Assembly: GCF_014534685.1 (NCBI RefSeq)
Contig: NZ_JACVVX010000001.1
Location: forward strand, 1 to 64,000
Origin: Oryzicola mucosus
GTDB taxonomy: Bacteria; Pseudomonadota; Alphaproteobacteria; Rhizobiales; Rhizobiaceae
DNA length: 64,000 nucleotides
Direction of reading: 5' to 3'
The number at the start of each line of letters is the position of its first letter. The stretch's first letter is position 1. Positions 19,946 to 29,077 of the stretch are shown here, piece after piece. Both the position numbers and the translations under genes were made by a program. The notes below the pieces were generated by a model. It saw only the letters and a program-made list of their open reading frames with translations. It was not told where the DNA came from and made no database searches.

Positions 19946-21244
19946 TCACACCCCCGCCGGCCGCTCCCCGCCATAGGCCCAGTCCAGCAGCTTGACCGTG
20001 TGCACGACGGGCAGCTTCGCCGCGCTGGCGATCTGGGTAATGCAGCCGATGTTGCCGGTGGCGACGAGGGCGGCACCGGTGGCCTCGATATTCCTGACCT
20101 TGCGGTCGCGCAAAGTGGCCGAAATCTCAGGCTGCATGATGTTGTAGGTGCCGGCTGAGCCGCAGCACAGATGCCCCTCGCGCGGCTCCTTCACCACGAA
20201 GCCGGCGCGAGCCAGCAGTTCCTTGGGCTGGCGCGTAATCTTCTGGCCGTGCTGCATCGAACAGGCTGAGTGATAGGCGACCGTCAGGCCCGGCTTCTGA
20301 TTGGGCTCGGGAAGATCGAGCGTGGCGAGATATTCTGTGACGTCCTTGGCGAGTTCCGACACGCGCCTGGCCTTCTCGGCATAGGCCGGGTCGAGCCGCA
20401 GCATGAAGCCATAATCCTTGATCGTCGTGCCGCAGCCCGAGGCGGTGATGACGATGGCATCAAGTCCGCCAGCCTCGATCTGGCGGGTCCAGGCATCGAC
20501 ATTGGTGCGCGCGGAGGCGAGCGCCGCGTCCTCACGGCCCATATGGTGCACCAGCGCGCCGCAGCAGGCCTCGCCTTGCGGCACCACCACCTCGATGCCG
20601 AGCCGCGTGAGCAAGGAAATCGTCGCCTCGTTGATGCCGGGGTCGAGCACCGGTTGGGCGCAGCCGGTGAGGATCGCCACCCTGCCCCGCCTGGTCGCGA
20701 TCGCCGCATGGGTGCCGGGCTTCGACGCCTGGGAGGGTGCCGCGACCGTATCGGGTGCAAGCCGCAGCATGGCCGCGAAAGGCTTGAACGCCGGCACGCG
20801 CTCGAACAGGCCGATAAACGGCTTGCCGAGCTTTGCCGCGCCGAGCGCTGCGCGGAACCGCGCCGGATAGGGCAGAACCGCCGCCAGCACGGTGCGCGTC
20901 AGGCGGTTCATCGCCGGGCGCTTGTAGGTCTTTTCGATATGGGCGCGGGCGTGATCGACCAGATGCATGTAGTTGACGCCGGATGGGCAGGTGCTCATGC
21001 AGGACAGACAGGACAGGCAACGGTCGATATGGGTGACGATCTCCTCGTCGGCCGGCCGGCCGTTTTCCAGCATGTCCTTGATCAGGTAGATGCGGCCGCG
21101 CGGGCTGTCGAGCTCATTGCCCAGCGTCACATAGGTCGGGCAAGTTGCAGTGCAGAAGCCGCAATGCACGCATTTGCGCAGAATCTTCTCCGATTCGGCG
21201 ACATGCGGATCGGCAAGCTGGGCGGGCGAGAAATTGGTTTGCAT
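19946..21244 (-). CDS. glcF: glycolate oxidase iron-sulfur subunit
   Basis: 432 residues. Two [4Fe-4S] ferredoxin-type motifs are near the N terminus: CVHCGFCTATCPTY and CLSCLSCMSTCPSGVNY. Two CCG-type cysteine-rich domains follow (GEACCGALVHHMG and EGHLCCGSAGTYN). It passes electrons from the flavin subunits GlcD/GlcE to the respiratory chain. Its start overlaps the glcE stop by one base (TGATG), making it the third gene of glcDEF. Confidence 0.96.
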   Translation of the reverse strand: MQTNFSPAQLADPHVAESEKILRKCVHCGFCTATCPTYVTLGNELDSPRGRIYLIKDMLENGRPADEEIVTHIDRCLSCLSCMSTCPSGVNYMHLVDHARAHIEKTYKRPAMNRLTRTVLAAVLPYPARFRAALGAAKLGKPFIGLFERVPAFKPFAAMLRLAPDTVAAPSQASKPGTHAAIATRRGRVAILTGCAQPVLDPGINEATISLLTRLGIEVVVPQGEACCGALVHHMGREDAALASARTNVDAWTRQIEAGGLDAIVITASGCGTTIKDYGFMLRLDPAYAEKARRVSELAKDVTEYLATLDLPEPNQKPGLTVAYHSACSMQHGQKITRQPKELLARAGFVVKEPREGHLCCGSAGTYNIMQPEISATLRDRKVRNIEATGAALVATGNIGCITQIASAAKLPVVHTVKLLDWAYGGERPAGV

Positions 21245-22461
21245 CAGTGCGCTCCCGCCACAATCCTGCCGGGGTTGAGGATGTTCTTCGGATCGAACTC
21301 GGCCTTCAGCCGCGCCGAGAGTGCTGCAAGCGCCGGCGGCTGCGGTTCGAATATGTCGGTGGAGGCGCGCACGGGCATGCTCGCCCGCACCAGCGTGGCA
21401 TGGCCGCCGCCGAACTGTTTTATCAGCGTGCGGACGGTTTCAGCCTCGGGCTCGCCCGCCTCCATGCGCAGCCAGACGAGGCCGCCCTGCCAGTCGTAGA
21501 AGGCGGAGACGGCAGCGCGCATGCGCAGCGCCAGCACGAAGGCATGGGCGGATGCGGGCGCAAGCGACAGGCGCCAGACCGGCAAGTCGCTGCCGTCGGC
21601 AAAGGGGATGCAGTCGCGCACGTCGCGCCACAGCGCCTTGGAGGTCTCGTGTTCGAGTTCCTGCATCTCGCCTGCGGCGGCGAGCAACTGCTTGAGATGG
21701 CCGAGGCGATAGGCAACCGAAGGACCAAACCCTTCGACCCGAAGCAGCGTTGCCGGCTCACTGCCGAGGATGCCGTCGGCAACCGTTTTCGCGATGCCTT
21801 CCGGCAAATGGGCGGCACTCGACACCTCGGCGCTCGACCCCATCGCAACCGCCATGGCGGCTGCCGCGAGGTCGTCGAGCAGGCCGCGCACCACCAGCGT
21901 GGTCTCGGTCTCGGCAGCGGGCAGCACCTTGAAGGTCACGTCGGTGAAGGCCGCAAGCGTACCCCAGGAACCGGCAACACCCTTGGAAAGATCGTAGCCG
22001 GTGACGTTCTTGACCACGCGGCCGCCGGCCTTGAAGGCTTCGCCGCGACCCGACACCGCCGAGATGCCGAGAATATGGTCGCGCGCCGCACCCGCCTTCA
22101 GCCGGCGCGGGCCGGCCAGATTGGCAGCCAGCACCCCACCGATGGTTCCCCGGCCGCGCTCGCCGCCCAAAAGCGGGCCGTAGTCGAGCGGCTCGAAGGC
22201 GAGTTCCTGGTTGCTGAGTTTAAGAAGCGTCTCGATCTCGGCAAGCGGGGTTCCGGCGCGCGCCGACAGCACCAGTTCGGCTGGCTCGTACAGCGTGACG
22301 CCGGATAGCTGAGACAAATCAAGCGTATGCTCGGCCTGTACCGGACGGCCGATGCCACGCTTGGAGCCATGGCCGCAGATTTCGAGCGGCATCTCCTCGC
22401 CGGCGGCCCATTGAACGACCGACAGCACGTCTTCCGGTATGGCTGGGGTGAAGGTGGTCAT
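21244..22461 (-). CDS. glcE: glycolate oxidase FAD-binding subunit GlcE
   Basis: 405 residues with a single FAD-binding-4 (PCMH) domain: LEICGHGSKRGIGRP, EPLDYGPLLGGERGRGTIGG, and ISAVSGRGEAFKAGGRVVKN then VTGYDLSKG. It lacks the longer C-terminal part of GlcD, as expected for GlcE. ATG 22461 shares one base with the glcD stop, so the genes are coupled; an in-frame start at 22590 would overlap glcD by 130 bases and is unlikely. Confidence 0.94.
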   Translation of the reverse strand: MTTFTPAIPEDVLSVVQWAAGEEMPLEICGHGSKRGIGRPVQAEHTLDLSQLSGVTLYEPAELVLSARAGTPLAEIETLLKLSNQELAFEPLDYGPLLGGERGRGTIGGVLAANLAGPRRLKAGAARDHILGISAVSGRGEAFKAGGRVVKNVTGYDLSKGVAGSWGTLAAFTDVTFKVLPAAETETTLVVRGLLDDLAAAAMAVAMGSSAEVSSAAHLPEGIAKTVADGILGSEPATLLRVEGFGPSVAYRLGHLKQLLAAAGEMQELEHETSKALWRDVRDCIPFADGSDLPVWRLSLAPASAHAFVLALRMRAAVSAFYDWQGGLVWLRMEAGEPEAETVRTLIKQFGGGHATLVRASMPVRASTDIFEPQPPALAALSARLKAEFDPKNILNPGRIVAGAH

Positions 22462-23957
22462 CAAAACCTCGGAATATCGGGGAAGGCCAGTTGCCCGGCA
22501 TGCACGTGCATGCGGCCGAGTTCGGCGCAGCGGCGCAGTTGCGGGAACACCTTTCCGGGGTTGAGCAGGTGGTTGGGATCGAAGGCGCATTTGACGCGCA
22601 TCTGCTGGTCGAGATCGGTTTGCGAAAACATCTCGGGCATCAGGTCACGCTTTTCAACACCAACACCATGCTCGCCCGTCAGCACGCCGCCGACCTCGAC
22701 GCAGAGCCGCAGGATGTCGGAGCCGAAGGCCTCGGCCTTGTCGAGTTCGCCCGGCACATTGGCGTCATAGAGGATGAGCGGATGCAGATTGCCGTCTCCG
22801 GCGTGGAAGACATTGGCGACGCCGAGGCCGTACTGTTCCGACAGGCTGCGCATTCCAGCCAGAACGCGCGGCAGTTCCTTGCGCGGGATAGTGCCGTCCA
22901 TGCAGTAATAATCCGGCGAGATACGGCCGACGGCGGGAAACGCCGCCTTACGCCCGGCCCAGAAGGTCATGCGCTCCTGTTCATTCTGCGAGATGCGGCA
23001 GGTGGTGGAGCCGTTGCGCAGCGCAATCGCCTCGACTGCCGAGATCAGATGATCGACCTCGACGCCGGGACCGTCCAGTTCGACGATCAGCAGCGCCTCG
23101 ACATCCAGGGGATAACCGGCATGCACGAAGGCTTCCGCCGCATGAATGGCGGGACGGTCCATCATCTCCATGCCGCCGGGAATGATGCCGGCCGCGATGA
23201 TATCCGCGACGCATTGGCCGCCCTCTTCGCTGGTCGGAAAGCCGATCAGGAGAGCGCGTGCCGTCTCCGGTTTCTTCAGGATGCGCACGGTCACTTCGGT
23301 GACGACGCCCAGCAGCCCCTCCGAGCCGGTCATGATGCCGAGAAGATCATAGCCTTCGGCATCGAGATGCTTGCCGCCGAGCCGGACCACCTCGCCATTC
23401 ATCAGCACCATCTCGATGCCGAGAACGTTGTTGGCGGTCAGGCCATATTTCAGGCAGTGCACACCGCCGGAGTTTTCGGCGACATTGCCACCGATGGAAC
23501 AGGCGATCTGCGAGGACGGGTCGGGCGCGTAGTAAAATCCTTCCTGCTCGACCGCATGGGTAATGCCGAGATTGGTCACGCCGGGCTGGGCGACCACGAC
23601 GCGGTTGGGATAGTCGATCTCGAGCACGCGGTTGAAGCGGCTCATCACGACGAGCACGGCGTCTTCGAGGGGCAGCGCGCCACCGGACAGCGAGGTGCCG
23701 GAGCCGCGCGGCACGACACGGATGTTGCGGTCGTTGCAATATTTCAGGATGCGCGAAACCTGCGCCACGGTCTCGGGCAGCACCACGACCAAAGGCAGTT
23801 GGCGATAGGCAGTCAGCCCGTCGCTCTCGAAGGCGCGCATGCCATTGACGGCATCGACGACACCCTCGCCCGGCACGATGATACGCATATCGGCAACGAT
23901 CTCGGCGCGGCGTGCGAGCGTGGCCGCATCCGGCTTGGGCATGACGAGACCTGACAT
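22461..23957 (-). CDS. glcD: glycolate oxidase catalytic FAD subunit GlcD
   Basis: 498 residues: an FAD-binding-4 domain (VVPRGSGTSLSGGALPLEDA, YAPDPSSQIACSIGGNVAEN) and the FAD-linked oxidase C-terminal domain with VANVFHAGDGNLHPLILYD and TGEHGVGVEKR. It oxidises glycolate to glyoxylate, which could feed the glyoxylate pathway. ATG 23957 has GGAGG five bases upstream; an in-frame GTG at 23969 lies before that site. A palindrome just upstream (23972-23990) is the probable regulator site, and the GntR gene is divergent. Confidence 0.96.
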   Translation of the reverse strand: MSGLVMPKPDAATLARRAEIVADMRIIVPGEGVVDAVNGMRAFESDGLTAYRQLPLVVVLPETVAQVSRILKYCNDRNIRVVPRGSGTSLSGGALPLEDAVLVVMSRFNRVLEIDYPNRVVVAQPGVTNLGITHAVEQEGFYYAPDPSSQIACSIGGNVAENSGGVHCLKYGLTANNVLGIEMVLMNGEVVRLGGKHLDAEGYDLLGIMTGSEGLLGVVTEVTVRILKKPETARALLIGFPTSEEGGQCVADIIAAGIIPGGMEMMDRPAIHAAEAFVHAGYPLDVEALLIVELDGPGVEVDHLISAVEAIALRNGSTTCRISQNEQERMTFWAGRKAAFPAVGRISPDYYCMDGTIPRKELPRVLAGMRSLSEQYGLGVANVFHAGDGNLHPLILYDANVPGELDKAEAFGSDILRLCVEVGGVLTGEHGVGVEKRDLMPEMFSQTDLDQQMRVKCAFDPNHLLNPGKVFPQLRRCAELGRMHVHAGQLAFPDIPRF

Positions 23958-23971
23958 GGCGTCCTCCACAG

Positions 23972-23990
23972 TGGTAAAAATCCTTTACCA
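23972..23990. promoter_or_regulatory. GntR/FadR-type operator of glcDEF
   Basis: TGGTAAA (23972-23978) and TTTACCA (23984-23990) form a perfect inverted repeat with a five-base spacer, 15 bases before the glcD start and in the spacer shared with the divergent FadR-subfamily gene. The TGGT...ACCA ends match the usual half-sites of this subfamily. Confidence 0.7.
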
Positions 23991-24121
23991 GTCTTTTGGC
24001 GGGGCTGCAAATCCTGTGCAGCATGCTGTGCGAGCTGTGCCGATCGTCTTTCATGCTGGATAAATAATTTGACCAATTTGTCGCAGACGACCTATCCTGG
24101 GTCAAAGCAACTGGAAAAGCC

Positions 24122-24928
24122 GTGAGCGATATTTTCTTCAAGATAGACCATTCGCGGACGGCCGACGAGGTAATCGCCCAAATAGAGAGCCTGATCCTCG
24201 AAGGCGTGCTGCGCTCGGGCGACAGGTTGCCGGGCGAACGGGAACTGGCGTTGAAATTCGACGTTTCGAGGCCGATCCTGCGCAATGCGCTGAAAGAGCT
24301 CGAAGCGCGAGGCCTGCTGATCAGCCGGCATGGCGACGGCACCCATGTCGCCGACGTCACCGGCCAGATCTTTTCCCGCCCCGTGATGGATCTCATCATC
24401 AGCCACAGCAAGGCGGTGGCCGACTATCTGGAATATCGCCGCGAGATCGAGGGTCTGGCGGCCGAATACGCCGCCCGCCGCGTCACCTCGGACGATATAG
24501 TCCTGCTCGACCGCATCATGGAGCGGATGGAGGCGGCGCACCGGAATCCCGACTTCGAGGACGAAGCCAAGATCGATGTCGAGTTCCACCATGCGGTGGG
24601 CGAATGCGCCCACAACATCGTTCTCATGCACACGCTGCGCGCCTGCTATCGGCTGCTCTCGGAAGGCGTGGCGGAGAACCGCTTGCTGATCTTCGATCAT
24701 TCGGGAGGACGTGACGCGTTGCTCGATCAGCATCAAGCTATTCATCGGGCCGTGATACGGCGCGATCCTGCCGCCGCGCGCAAGGCGGCGATGGACCACA
24801 TCGCTTATATCGAGAAGTCCATGACAGAAGCGGAGCGCAGCGGGGAATGGCAGCGTATCGCGCGTCTCAAACTTCGGCAGCACGGAGAACCCAAGCTCAT
24901 GCCACCAGCGGAAAGTGCAGACCGATGA
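24122..24928 (+). CDS. FadR-subfamily GntR regulator, probable glycolate regulator
   Basis: 268 residues. The winged helix-turn-helix is at 15-75 (AQIESLILEGVLRSGDRLPG, ERELALKFDVSRPILRNALK), then an all-helical FCD ligand domain with metal-ligand candidates in KIDVEFHHAVGE and DQHQAIHRAVI. The start is GTG 24122. Divergence from glcDEF and the palindrome between them suggest a GlcC- or PdhR-like role sensing glycolate or a related acid. Its stop overlaps the next gene's ATG (ATGA). Confidence 0.88.
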   Translation: MSDIFFKIDHSRTADEVIAQIESLILEGVLRSGDRLPGERELALKFDVSRPILRNALKELEARGLLISRHGDGTHVADVTGQIFSRPVMDLIISHSKAVADYLEYRREIEGLAAEYAARRVTSDDIVLLDRIMERMEAAHRNPDFEDEAKIDVEFHHAVGECAHNIVLMHTLRACYRLLSEGVAENRLLIFDHSGGRDALLDQHQAIHRAVIRRDPAAARKAAMDHIAYIEKSMTEAERSGEWQRIARLKLRQHGEPKLMPPAESADR

Positions 24929-25671
24929 AAGCCAAAGGCGTGGATTTCGCTTCCGCACGTACACCCGAAGGCATGCGGCTCTATGCCATCGGCGACCCGC
25001 ATGGCAGGCTTGACCTGCTGGAGGGCATGCATAAACGCATCGCCGACGAAATTGCGCGAGACAAGCCCGACGACTGGCGGGTGATCCATCTCGGCGACTA
25101 TGTCGATCGGGGTCCGGATTCACGCGGCGTGCTTGATTTTCTCATCACCCTAAAACAGCGCGACGAACGCTTTGTGTTCCTCACCGGCAACCACGACCAG
25201 GCCATGCTGCACTTTCTGGCTACCGCACAGGTGGATGGTATCTTCGTCCGCAATGGCGGGGTACAGACAGTCCGATCCTACGGGGTGGATGCGTTTTTCG
25301 AGTCGCCAGAGGCTGCGGTTCGCACCCGGAACCAGCTCATGGATGTGCTGCCTCAGGCGCATCTGCGCTTCCTGCGCAATTTGGATTATTCCTGCTCGTT
25401 CGGTGATTTTTTCTTCTGCCATGCCGGAATCCGGCCAGGAGTCGCGCTCGACAAGCAGTCTCGTGACGATCTGATCTGGATACGGGGAACATTTCTAAAC
25501 AATGACGACCTGTTCGAGAAGGTCGTCGTTCACGGCCATACGCCGCAAACGGATCCTGAGATCCTGCGCAATCGCGTCAACGTCGACACCGGCGCATGCT
25601 TCACCGGACGCCTGACGGCGTTCGTCGCCGAGGGCGATGTGAAGCAGACGTTTTCGGTGTGGGAGGCCTAA
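24925..25671 (+). CDS. serine/threonine-type metallophosphatase
   Basis: 248 residues with the metallophosphoesterase signature in order: AIGDPHGRLDLL (DxH), HLGDYVDRGPDSRGVLDFL (GDxVDRG), FLTGNHDQAML (GNHD), FCHAGIRPG and VVHGHTPQ. This is the PPP/PrpE-like family, which dephosphorylates proteins or cleaves dinucleoside polyphosphates. ATG 24925 overlaps the regulator stop by four bases, implying coupled translation. A role linked to glycolate metabolism is not obvious. Confidence 0.88.
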   Translation: MKAKGVDFASARTPEGMRLYAIGDPHGRLDLLEGMHKRIADEIARDKPDDWRVIHLGDYVDRGPDSRGVLDFLITLKQRDERFVFLTGNHDQAMLHFLATAQVDGIFVRNGGVQTVRSYGVDAFFESPEAAVRTRNQLMDVLPQAHLRFLRNLDYSCSFGDFFFCHAGIRPGVALDKQSRDDLIWIRGTFLNNDDLFEKVVVHGHTPQTDPEILRNRVNVDTGACFTGRLTAFVAEGDVKQTFSVWEA

Positions 25672-25674
25672 GCC

Positions 25675-25815
25675 TTATCGGGCAGCGGCTGTAACGCCGT
25701 AGCCGTCGATTGCGATGTGATCGGCAGCTGCATCGGCTGCATAGATGCCGAAGCCGCCGACGATGATGGCGGAGATCATGGCGATGGTCAGGAGCGCAGC
25801 TTTCACGGGTTTCAT
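25675..25815 (-). CDS. small exported or membrane peptide, unknown
   Basis: 46 residues beginning MKPVKAALLTIAMISAIIVG, a signal-anchor-like hydrophobic segment with two lysines before it, then IYAADAAADHIAIDGYG. It converges on the phosphatase gene with three bases between stops. The ribosome-binding site is weak (AAAAAGAG directly before the ATG), and an in-frame upstream start at 25962 would add an improbable basic extension. No family recognised. Confidence 0.45.
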   Translation of the reverse strand: MKPVKAALLTIAMISAIIVGGFGIYAADAAADHIAIDGYGVTAAAR

Positions 25816-26051
25816 CTCTTTTTCTAGCGTTCCGACTGTTGCACGATAACTGTTACGAATATGTTTCGGCCATCGACGGGCAGTCGCGGCAAAAACGCCG
25901 CGACGACGAAGAAAGTTCCGAAATCCGGCTTGTCTTTTTGTCGGGAGCGCCTTGGCACCCAACCGACGGGGCCGCTTCTAGAAGCCCGCTCTGTAACAAT
26001 CCAGCGCTAAAAAAGCGGCACGGGCGGAAGTCATCCACAGTGCCAAAAATG

Positions 26052-26765
26052 TCACGAGCGATCCGGGCGAATGGTTCCGACCCAGGCCCTTGCCAAGCTT
26101 TTTCCCGCAGCGTCCGCCTCTGCTCCGTGTACAGCCTGCTCCTGCGGTCGGCGCTCCGGCCAATCGGGATTGTTCGCCTCTATCTGGCTGGCCAGGAGTG
26201 TCGTCCACTGTTCGACCAACTTCGTGTCGGCTTCGAAATGAAACTGCGTGGCATAAGCGGCGCGCCCAACCCGAAAGGCCTGGTTGACGGCTTTGGCGCT
26301 TTCGGCAAGCCGCACCGCGCGCTCCGGCAGGCCGAACGTATCGTCGTGCCATTGGAAGATGGAAAACGCAGACGGTGCCGAGCCGGCCACAGGATCGGCC
26401 TGTCCGTCCGCGGTCAAGGTCACGGTCTGCCAGCCAAACTCGGTCGCCCCACCGACCTGGTTGATGCCGCCAAAGGCTCGCGCCATGAGCTGGCTTCCCA
26501 GGCAGATGCCCAGCACCGAACGGTCCCTGGCCTCGAAATCGCGGATCAGGTCGAGCAATGCGGGAAAATAAGGATAGGCTCCATCGTCCAGCGCGTTCTG
26601 CCCGCCGCCCAGAACAATCAGCGCATCGTGGCCCGAGGCGTCCATTGGCAGGGCTTCGCCGAGATAGGGGCTGCGGCGGTCGATCTCGGCGCCGGCCTCA
26701 TCCAGCACCTCGCGGATCTGGCCGAGACCGGTTTCGGCGTAATTTTCGACAACAAGAACCTTCAT
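26052..26765 (-). CDS. class I glutamine amidotransferase-like protein
   Basis: 237 residues with the triad of class I amidotransferases: Cys88 in VLGICLGSQLMARAFGG, His176 and Glu178 in YATQFHFEAD. ALIVLGGGQNALDDGAYPY is the oxyanion-loop region. It is a stand-alone domain of the kind annotated as GMP synthase-like amidotransferase. Substrate unknown; neighbours give no clear pathway. ATG 26765 gives a clean start; an upstream in-frame codon at 26894 overlaps the divergent neighbour. Confidence 0.83.
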   Translation of the reverse strand: MKVLVVENYAETGLGQIREVLDEAGAEIDRRSPYLGEALPMDASGHDALIVLGGGQNALDDGAYPYFPALLDLIRDFEARDRSVLGICLGSQLMARAFGGINQVGGATEFGWQTVTLTADGQADPVAGSAPSAFSIFQWHDDTFGLPERAVRLAESAKAVNQAFRVGRAAYATQFHFEADTKLVEQWTTLLASQIEANNPDWPERRPQEQAVHGAEADAAGKSLARAWVGTIRPDRS

Positions 26766-26857
26766 AGTCCCGCCTTGCATCTGCCTTGTCTTTGCAACCG
26801 GGCAATGCCGTATCATGATGACTGAGGACGAACCAGCATCGAACACGGATAGCAGCC

Positions 26858-27502
26858 ATGCCGTTCCAGAACCGCGTCGATCCGTTCGGGACAATCCTCG
26901 CCCACCCGGCGCGCGGACTGTTTACCGGCAATCGCGGCATCATCCACGATCCCGACAGCCAGACGCTGCTCAAGCGGCGCTGGAGCACGAAGGCCTGGAT
27001 CATTTGTGCCTGCAACTACAAGGGGCGCAAACGCGACGTGATGGGCCGCAACGGACCCGGCACCGGTGCGGGCTGGACCAATCTGTTCTTCCTCGACGAA
27101 GTGACCGCCCTGACCGCCGGGCACCGACCTTGCTTCTTTTGTCGCTACGAACAGGCACAGGGTTTTCGCCGGCTCTATGCCGAAGCGGCGGATCGCAAGA
27201 AGGCCACGGCTACGGAGATCGACACCCGTCTGCATGCGGAACGCCGTGCCTCCGGCGGCAGTCCAGCACCAATCGCCATCCAGGATTTGCAGGGCCTGCC
27301 GGACGGCACGATGATCGCGGATGGCGCAAACAGTTATGCGCTGCGCGCGGGGATGCTCCTGGGGTGGTCGTTCGAAGGCTATGAAGTGCCGCAGCCGCCC
27401 TCCGTCCTCAAGACAAAGGCACTGACGCTGCTCACGCCGCCAACGACGCTGGCCGTTCTGCGGCGCGGCTACGAGCCGGTCTGGCATGCCTCCGCCTCTT
27501 GA
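26858..27502 (+). CDS. conserved-looking hypothetical with CxC and CxxC cysteines
   Basis: 214 residues. Cys50 and Cys52 ([14 protein letters not shown]) and Cys92 and Cys95 ([15 protein letters not shown]) could bind one zinc. [20 protein letters not shown] looks like a conserved core. I do not recognise the family. The 3' end overlaps neither rsmE (starting 27534) nor its ribosome-binding site, but both genes are in tandem and could share a transcript. Confidence 0.7.
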   Translation: MPFQNRVDPFGTILAHPARGLFTGNRGIIHDPDSQTLLKRRWSTKAWIICACNYKGRKRDVMGRNGPGTGAGWTNLFFLDEVTALTAGHRPCFFCRYEQAQGFRRLYAEAADRKKATATEIDTRLHAERRASGGSPAPIAIQDLQGLPDGTMIADGANSYALRAGMLLGWSFEGYEVPQPPSVLKTKALTLLTPPTTLAVLRRGYEPVWHASAS

Positions 27503-27533
27503 CCCGCCGAAAACCCTGCCGCATCAGTCGGAA

Positions 27534-28268
27534 ATGCGCGCAAATTACCGACTCCAACGGCTCTTCGTACCCGATCCGCTTTCGGAGGGCAGCGGCTTCG
27601 AAGCCTCTCCGCAGCAGAGCCATTATCTGCTGCACGTCTTGAGGCTGCCGGACGGCGCCGAACTGCTGGTTTTCAACGGGCGCGACGGCGAATGGCGGGC
27701 GAGAATCGCTTCGCGGACCAAGAAAGCCGTGCGGATCGAGGCCGTCGGGCTCGAACGCCCGCAGCCCGAGGCGTCCGATCTGGTCTACTGCTTTGCCCCC
27801 ATCAAGCAGGGACGGCTCGATTATCTCGTGCAGAAGGCCGTGGAAATGGGCGCGGGCTCGTTGCAGCCGGTGATCACCCAGCACACACAGGTGGCGAAGG
27901 CTGGGACCGAGCGGCTGCGCGCCAATGTGGTGGAGGCAGCCGAGCAATGCGGCATCCTTGCCTTGCCCGATGTTGCCGAGCCCATAAAACTCGACGCCTT
28001 GCTATCGGGCTGGGATCGGACGCGCCGGCTGATTTTCTGCGACGAGGGTGCCGAGACCAACAATCCCGTTGCCACATTGCAAGCGATCGATGAGCGAAAG
28101 CTCGCGCTTCTGGTCGGCCCCGAAGGCGGATTTTCGGAGGACGAACGCAGGATGCTGCATGCCCTGCCCTTCGTCACTGCGATTCCGCTGGGACCCCGTA
28201 TCCTGCGCGCCGACACCGCCGCCGTAGCCGCGCTGGCCATAATCCAAGCGACCATCGGCGACTGGTAA
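27534..28268 (+). CDS. rsmE: 16S rRNA m3U1498 methyltransferase RsmE
   Basis: 244 residues, SPOUT-class. The N-terminal PUA-like part is [12 protein letters not shown] with [20 protein letters not shown]. The trefoil-knot SAM site includes [19 protein letters not shown] and [20 protein letters not shown], both diagnostic. It methylates U1498 of 16S rRNA in the assembled small subunit. ATG 27534 gives usual family length; an ATG at 27486 lies inside the preceding gene. Confidence 0.95.
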   Translation: MRANYRLQRLFVPDPLSEGSGFEASPQQSHYLLHVLRLPDGAELLVFNGRDGEWRARIASRTKKAVRIEAVGLERPQPEASDLVYCFAPIKQGRLDYLVQKAVEMGAGSLQPVITQHTQVAKAGTERLRANVVEAAEQCGILALPDVAEPIKLDALLSGWDRTRRLIFCDEGAETNNPVATLQAIDERKLALLVGPEGGFSEDERRMLHALPFVTAIPLGPRILRADTAAVAALAIIQATIGDW

Positions 28269-28286
28269 AGAACGGAGCCGTCCGCC

Positions 28287-28400
28287 TCAAAACGTAATGC
28301 TGGTGAAGACGAGATAGAGAAGGCCGGCCGCTAGGCCGAATGCCAGCACGAGCATGATGCGCCCGAAGGATTCCATGGAAATTCTGCCGACGGCTCTCAT
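28287..28400 (-). CDS. 37-residue membrane peptide, last gene of the small-gene operon
   Basis: ATG 28400 overlaps the preceding gene's stop (ATGA), and the frame closes at TGA 28287. The peptide is one amphipathic stretch plus a transmembrane helix (IMLVLAFGLAAGLLYLVF). It is not a recognised family. The strict stop-start overlap supports translation. It is separated by 18 bases from the convergent rsmE stop. Confidence 0.55.
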   Translation of the reverse strand: MRAVGRISMESFGRIMLVLAFGLAAGLLYLVFTSITF

Positions 28401-28792
28401 GAAGCGACCCCGCTGTTTGTCGTAATAGCAAGAAGAGCGGAAGACACGATCAGGTCGTCTTCGCCGCGTCGCGAAGCGTCGCCGAAAATCTGGTTCAGTT
28501 TCTCGAAAGGGATGGTCAGCTTGAAGGAACCGCCGGAGGTAAATGCCTTGGTGAGATCGGCCTCGCTGTTTTCGCCATATTGAAACTCCCAGATCCGCAG
28601 TGCGGCAATCCGCTTTTCATCCGCGCTTCCAGCCAGGACATGCTGACGCCGGCATACCTTGCCGAGGATCCGCGAAATCACCGACATATCGTCTGAGTTG
28701 ATATGCCGGGGGCTGGAGGATAAGGCGGATTGCGAGGTCGGCAAACGGAGAGGTTGATGTGGTTTTGGGCTCGGTAGGTCCTGATGCGTCAT
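28397..28792 (-). CDS. hypothetical protein of small-gene operon (131 aa)
   Basis: The start follows the DUF1488 gene's stop with no gap (TAGATG). The first 35 residues are Pro/Ser-rich, then a compact region with RIAALRIWEFQYGENSEADL and FKLTIPFEKLNQIFGDASRR. No known family recognised; no signal peptide. An internal Met (residue 36) could be the true start, which would separate it from the upstream gene. Confidence 0.6.
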   Translation of the reverse strand: MTHQDLPSPKPHQPLRLPTSQSALSSSPRHINSDDMSVISRILGKVCRRQHVLAGSADEKRIAALRIWEFQYGENSEADLTKAFTSGGSFKLTIPFEKLNQIFGDASRRGEDDLIVSSALLAITTNSGVAS

Positions 28793-29077
28793 CTACCGGA
28801 TCCGCAGGTCGAGGCGGGTCAGCACATATGACTTGCCTCGTTGCGTCCCCGAATAGGCCTTGCTGGCGGCTTCCTGGATCTTGGTGCGCGCGGAATCGAA
28901 AACCGCCAGGCAGGCGGCCTCGTCGCCGCCGGTGCCCTTGTCGTTTTGCGCCGGTGCGCGAAGCGCGCCTGCCTCGACGTAGAACGGCACTTCGAACATG
29001 CCGTCATGCGCAATGAAGCGAACGGCGTCGCGCGCCGCGTCAAAGCTGCGGCTTCGATTGGGAAAACCAAGGGTCAT
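28793..29077 (-). CDS. DUF1488-like protein (94 aa)
   Basis: Begins MTLGFPNRSRSFDAARDAVR and continues FIAHDGMFEVPFYVEAGAL, the pattern of DUF1488 proteins, which have no assigned function. A C-terminal helix (DSARTKIQEAASKAY) and the strand YVLTRLDLR close the domain. Its ATG overlaps the upstream stop (ATGA), and its stop touches the next start, placing it centrally in the coupled run. Confidence 0.8.
   Translation of the reverse strand: MTLGFPNRSRSFDAARDAVRFIAHDGMFEVPFYVEAGALRAPAQNDKGTGGDEAACLAVFDSARTKIQEAASKAYSGTQRGKSYVLTRLDLRIR

Noticed and set aside
22491-23954. 487-codon plus-strand frame opposite glcD
   Set aside because: Antisense shadow; the His/Asp-rich translation has no recognisable domain.
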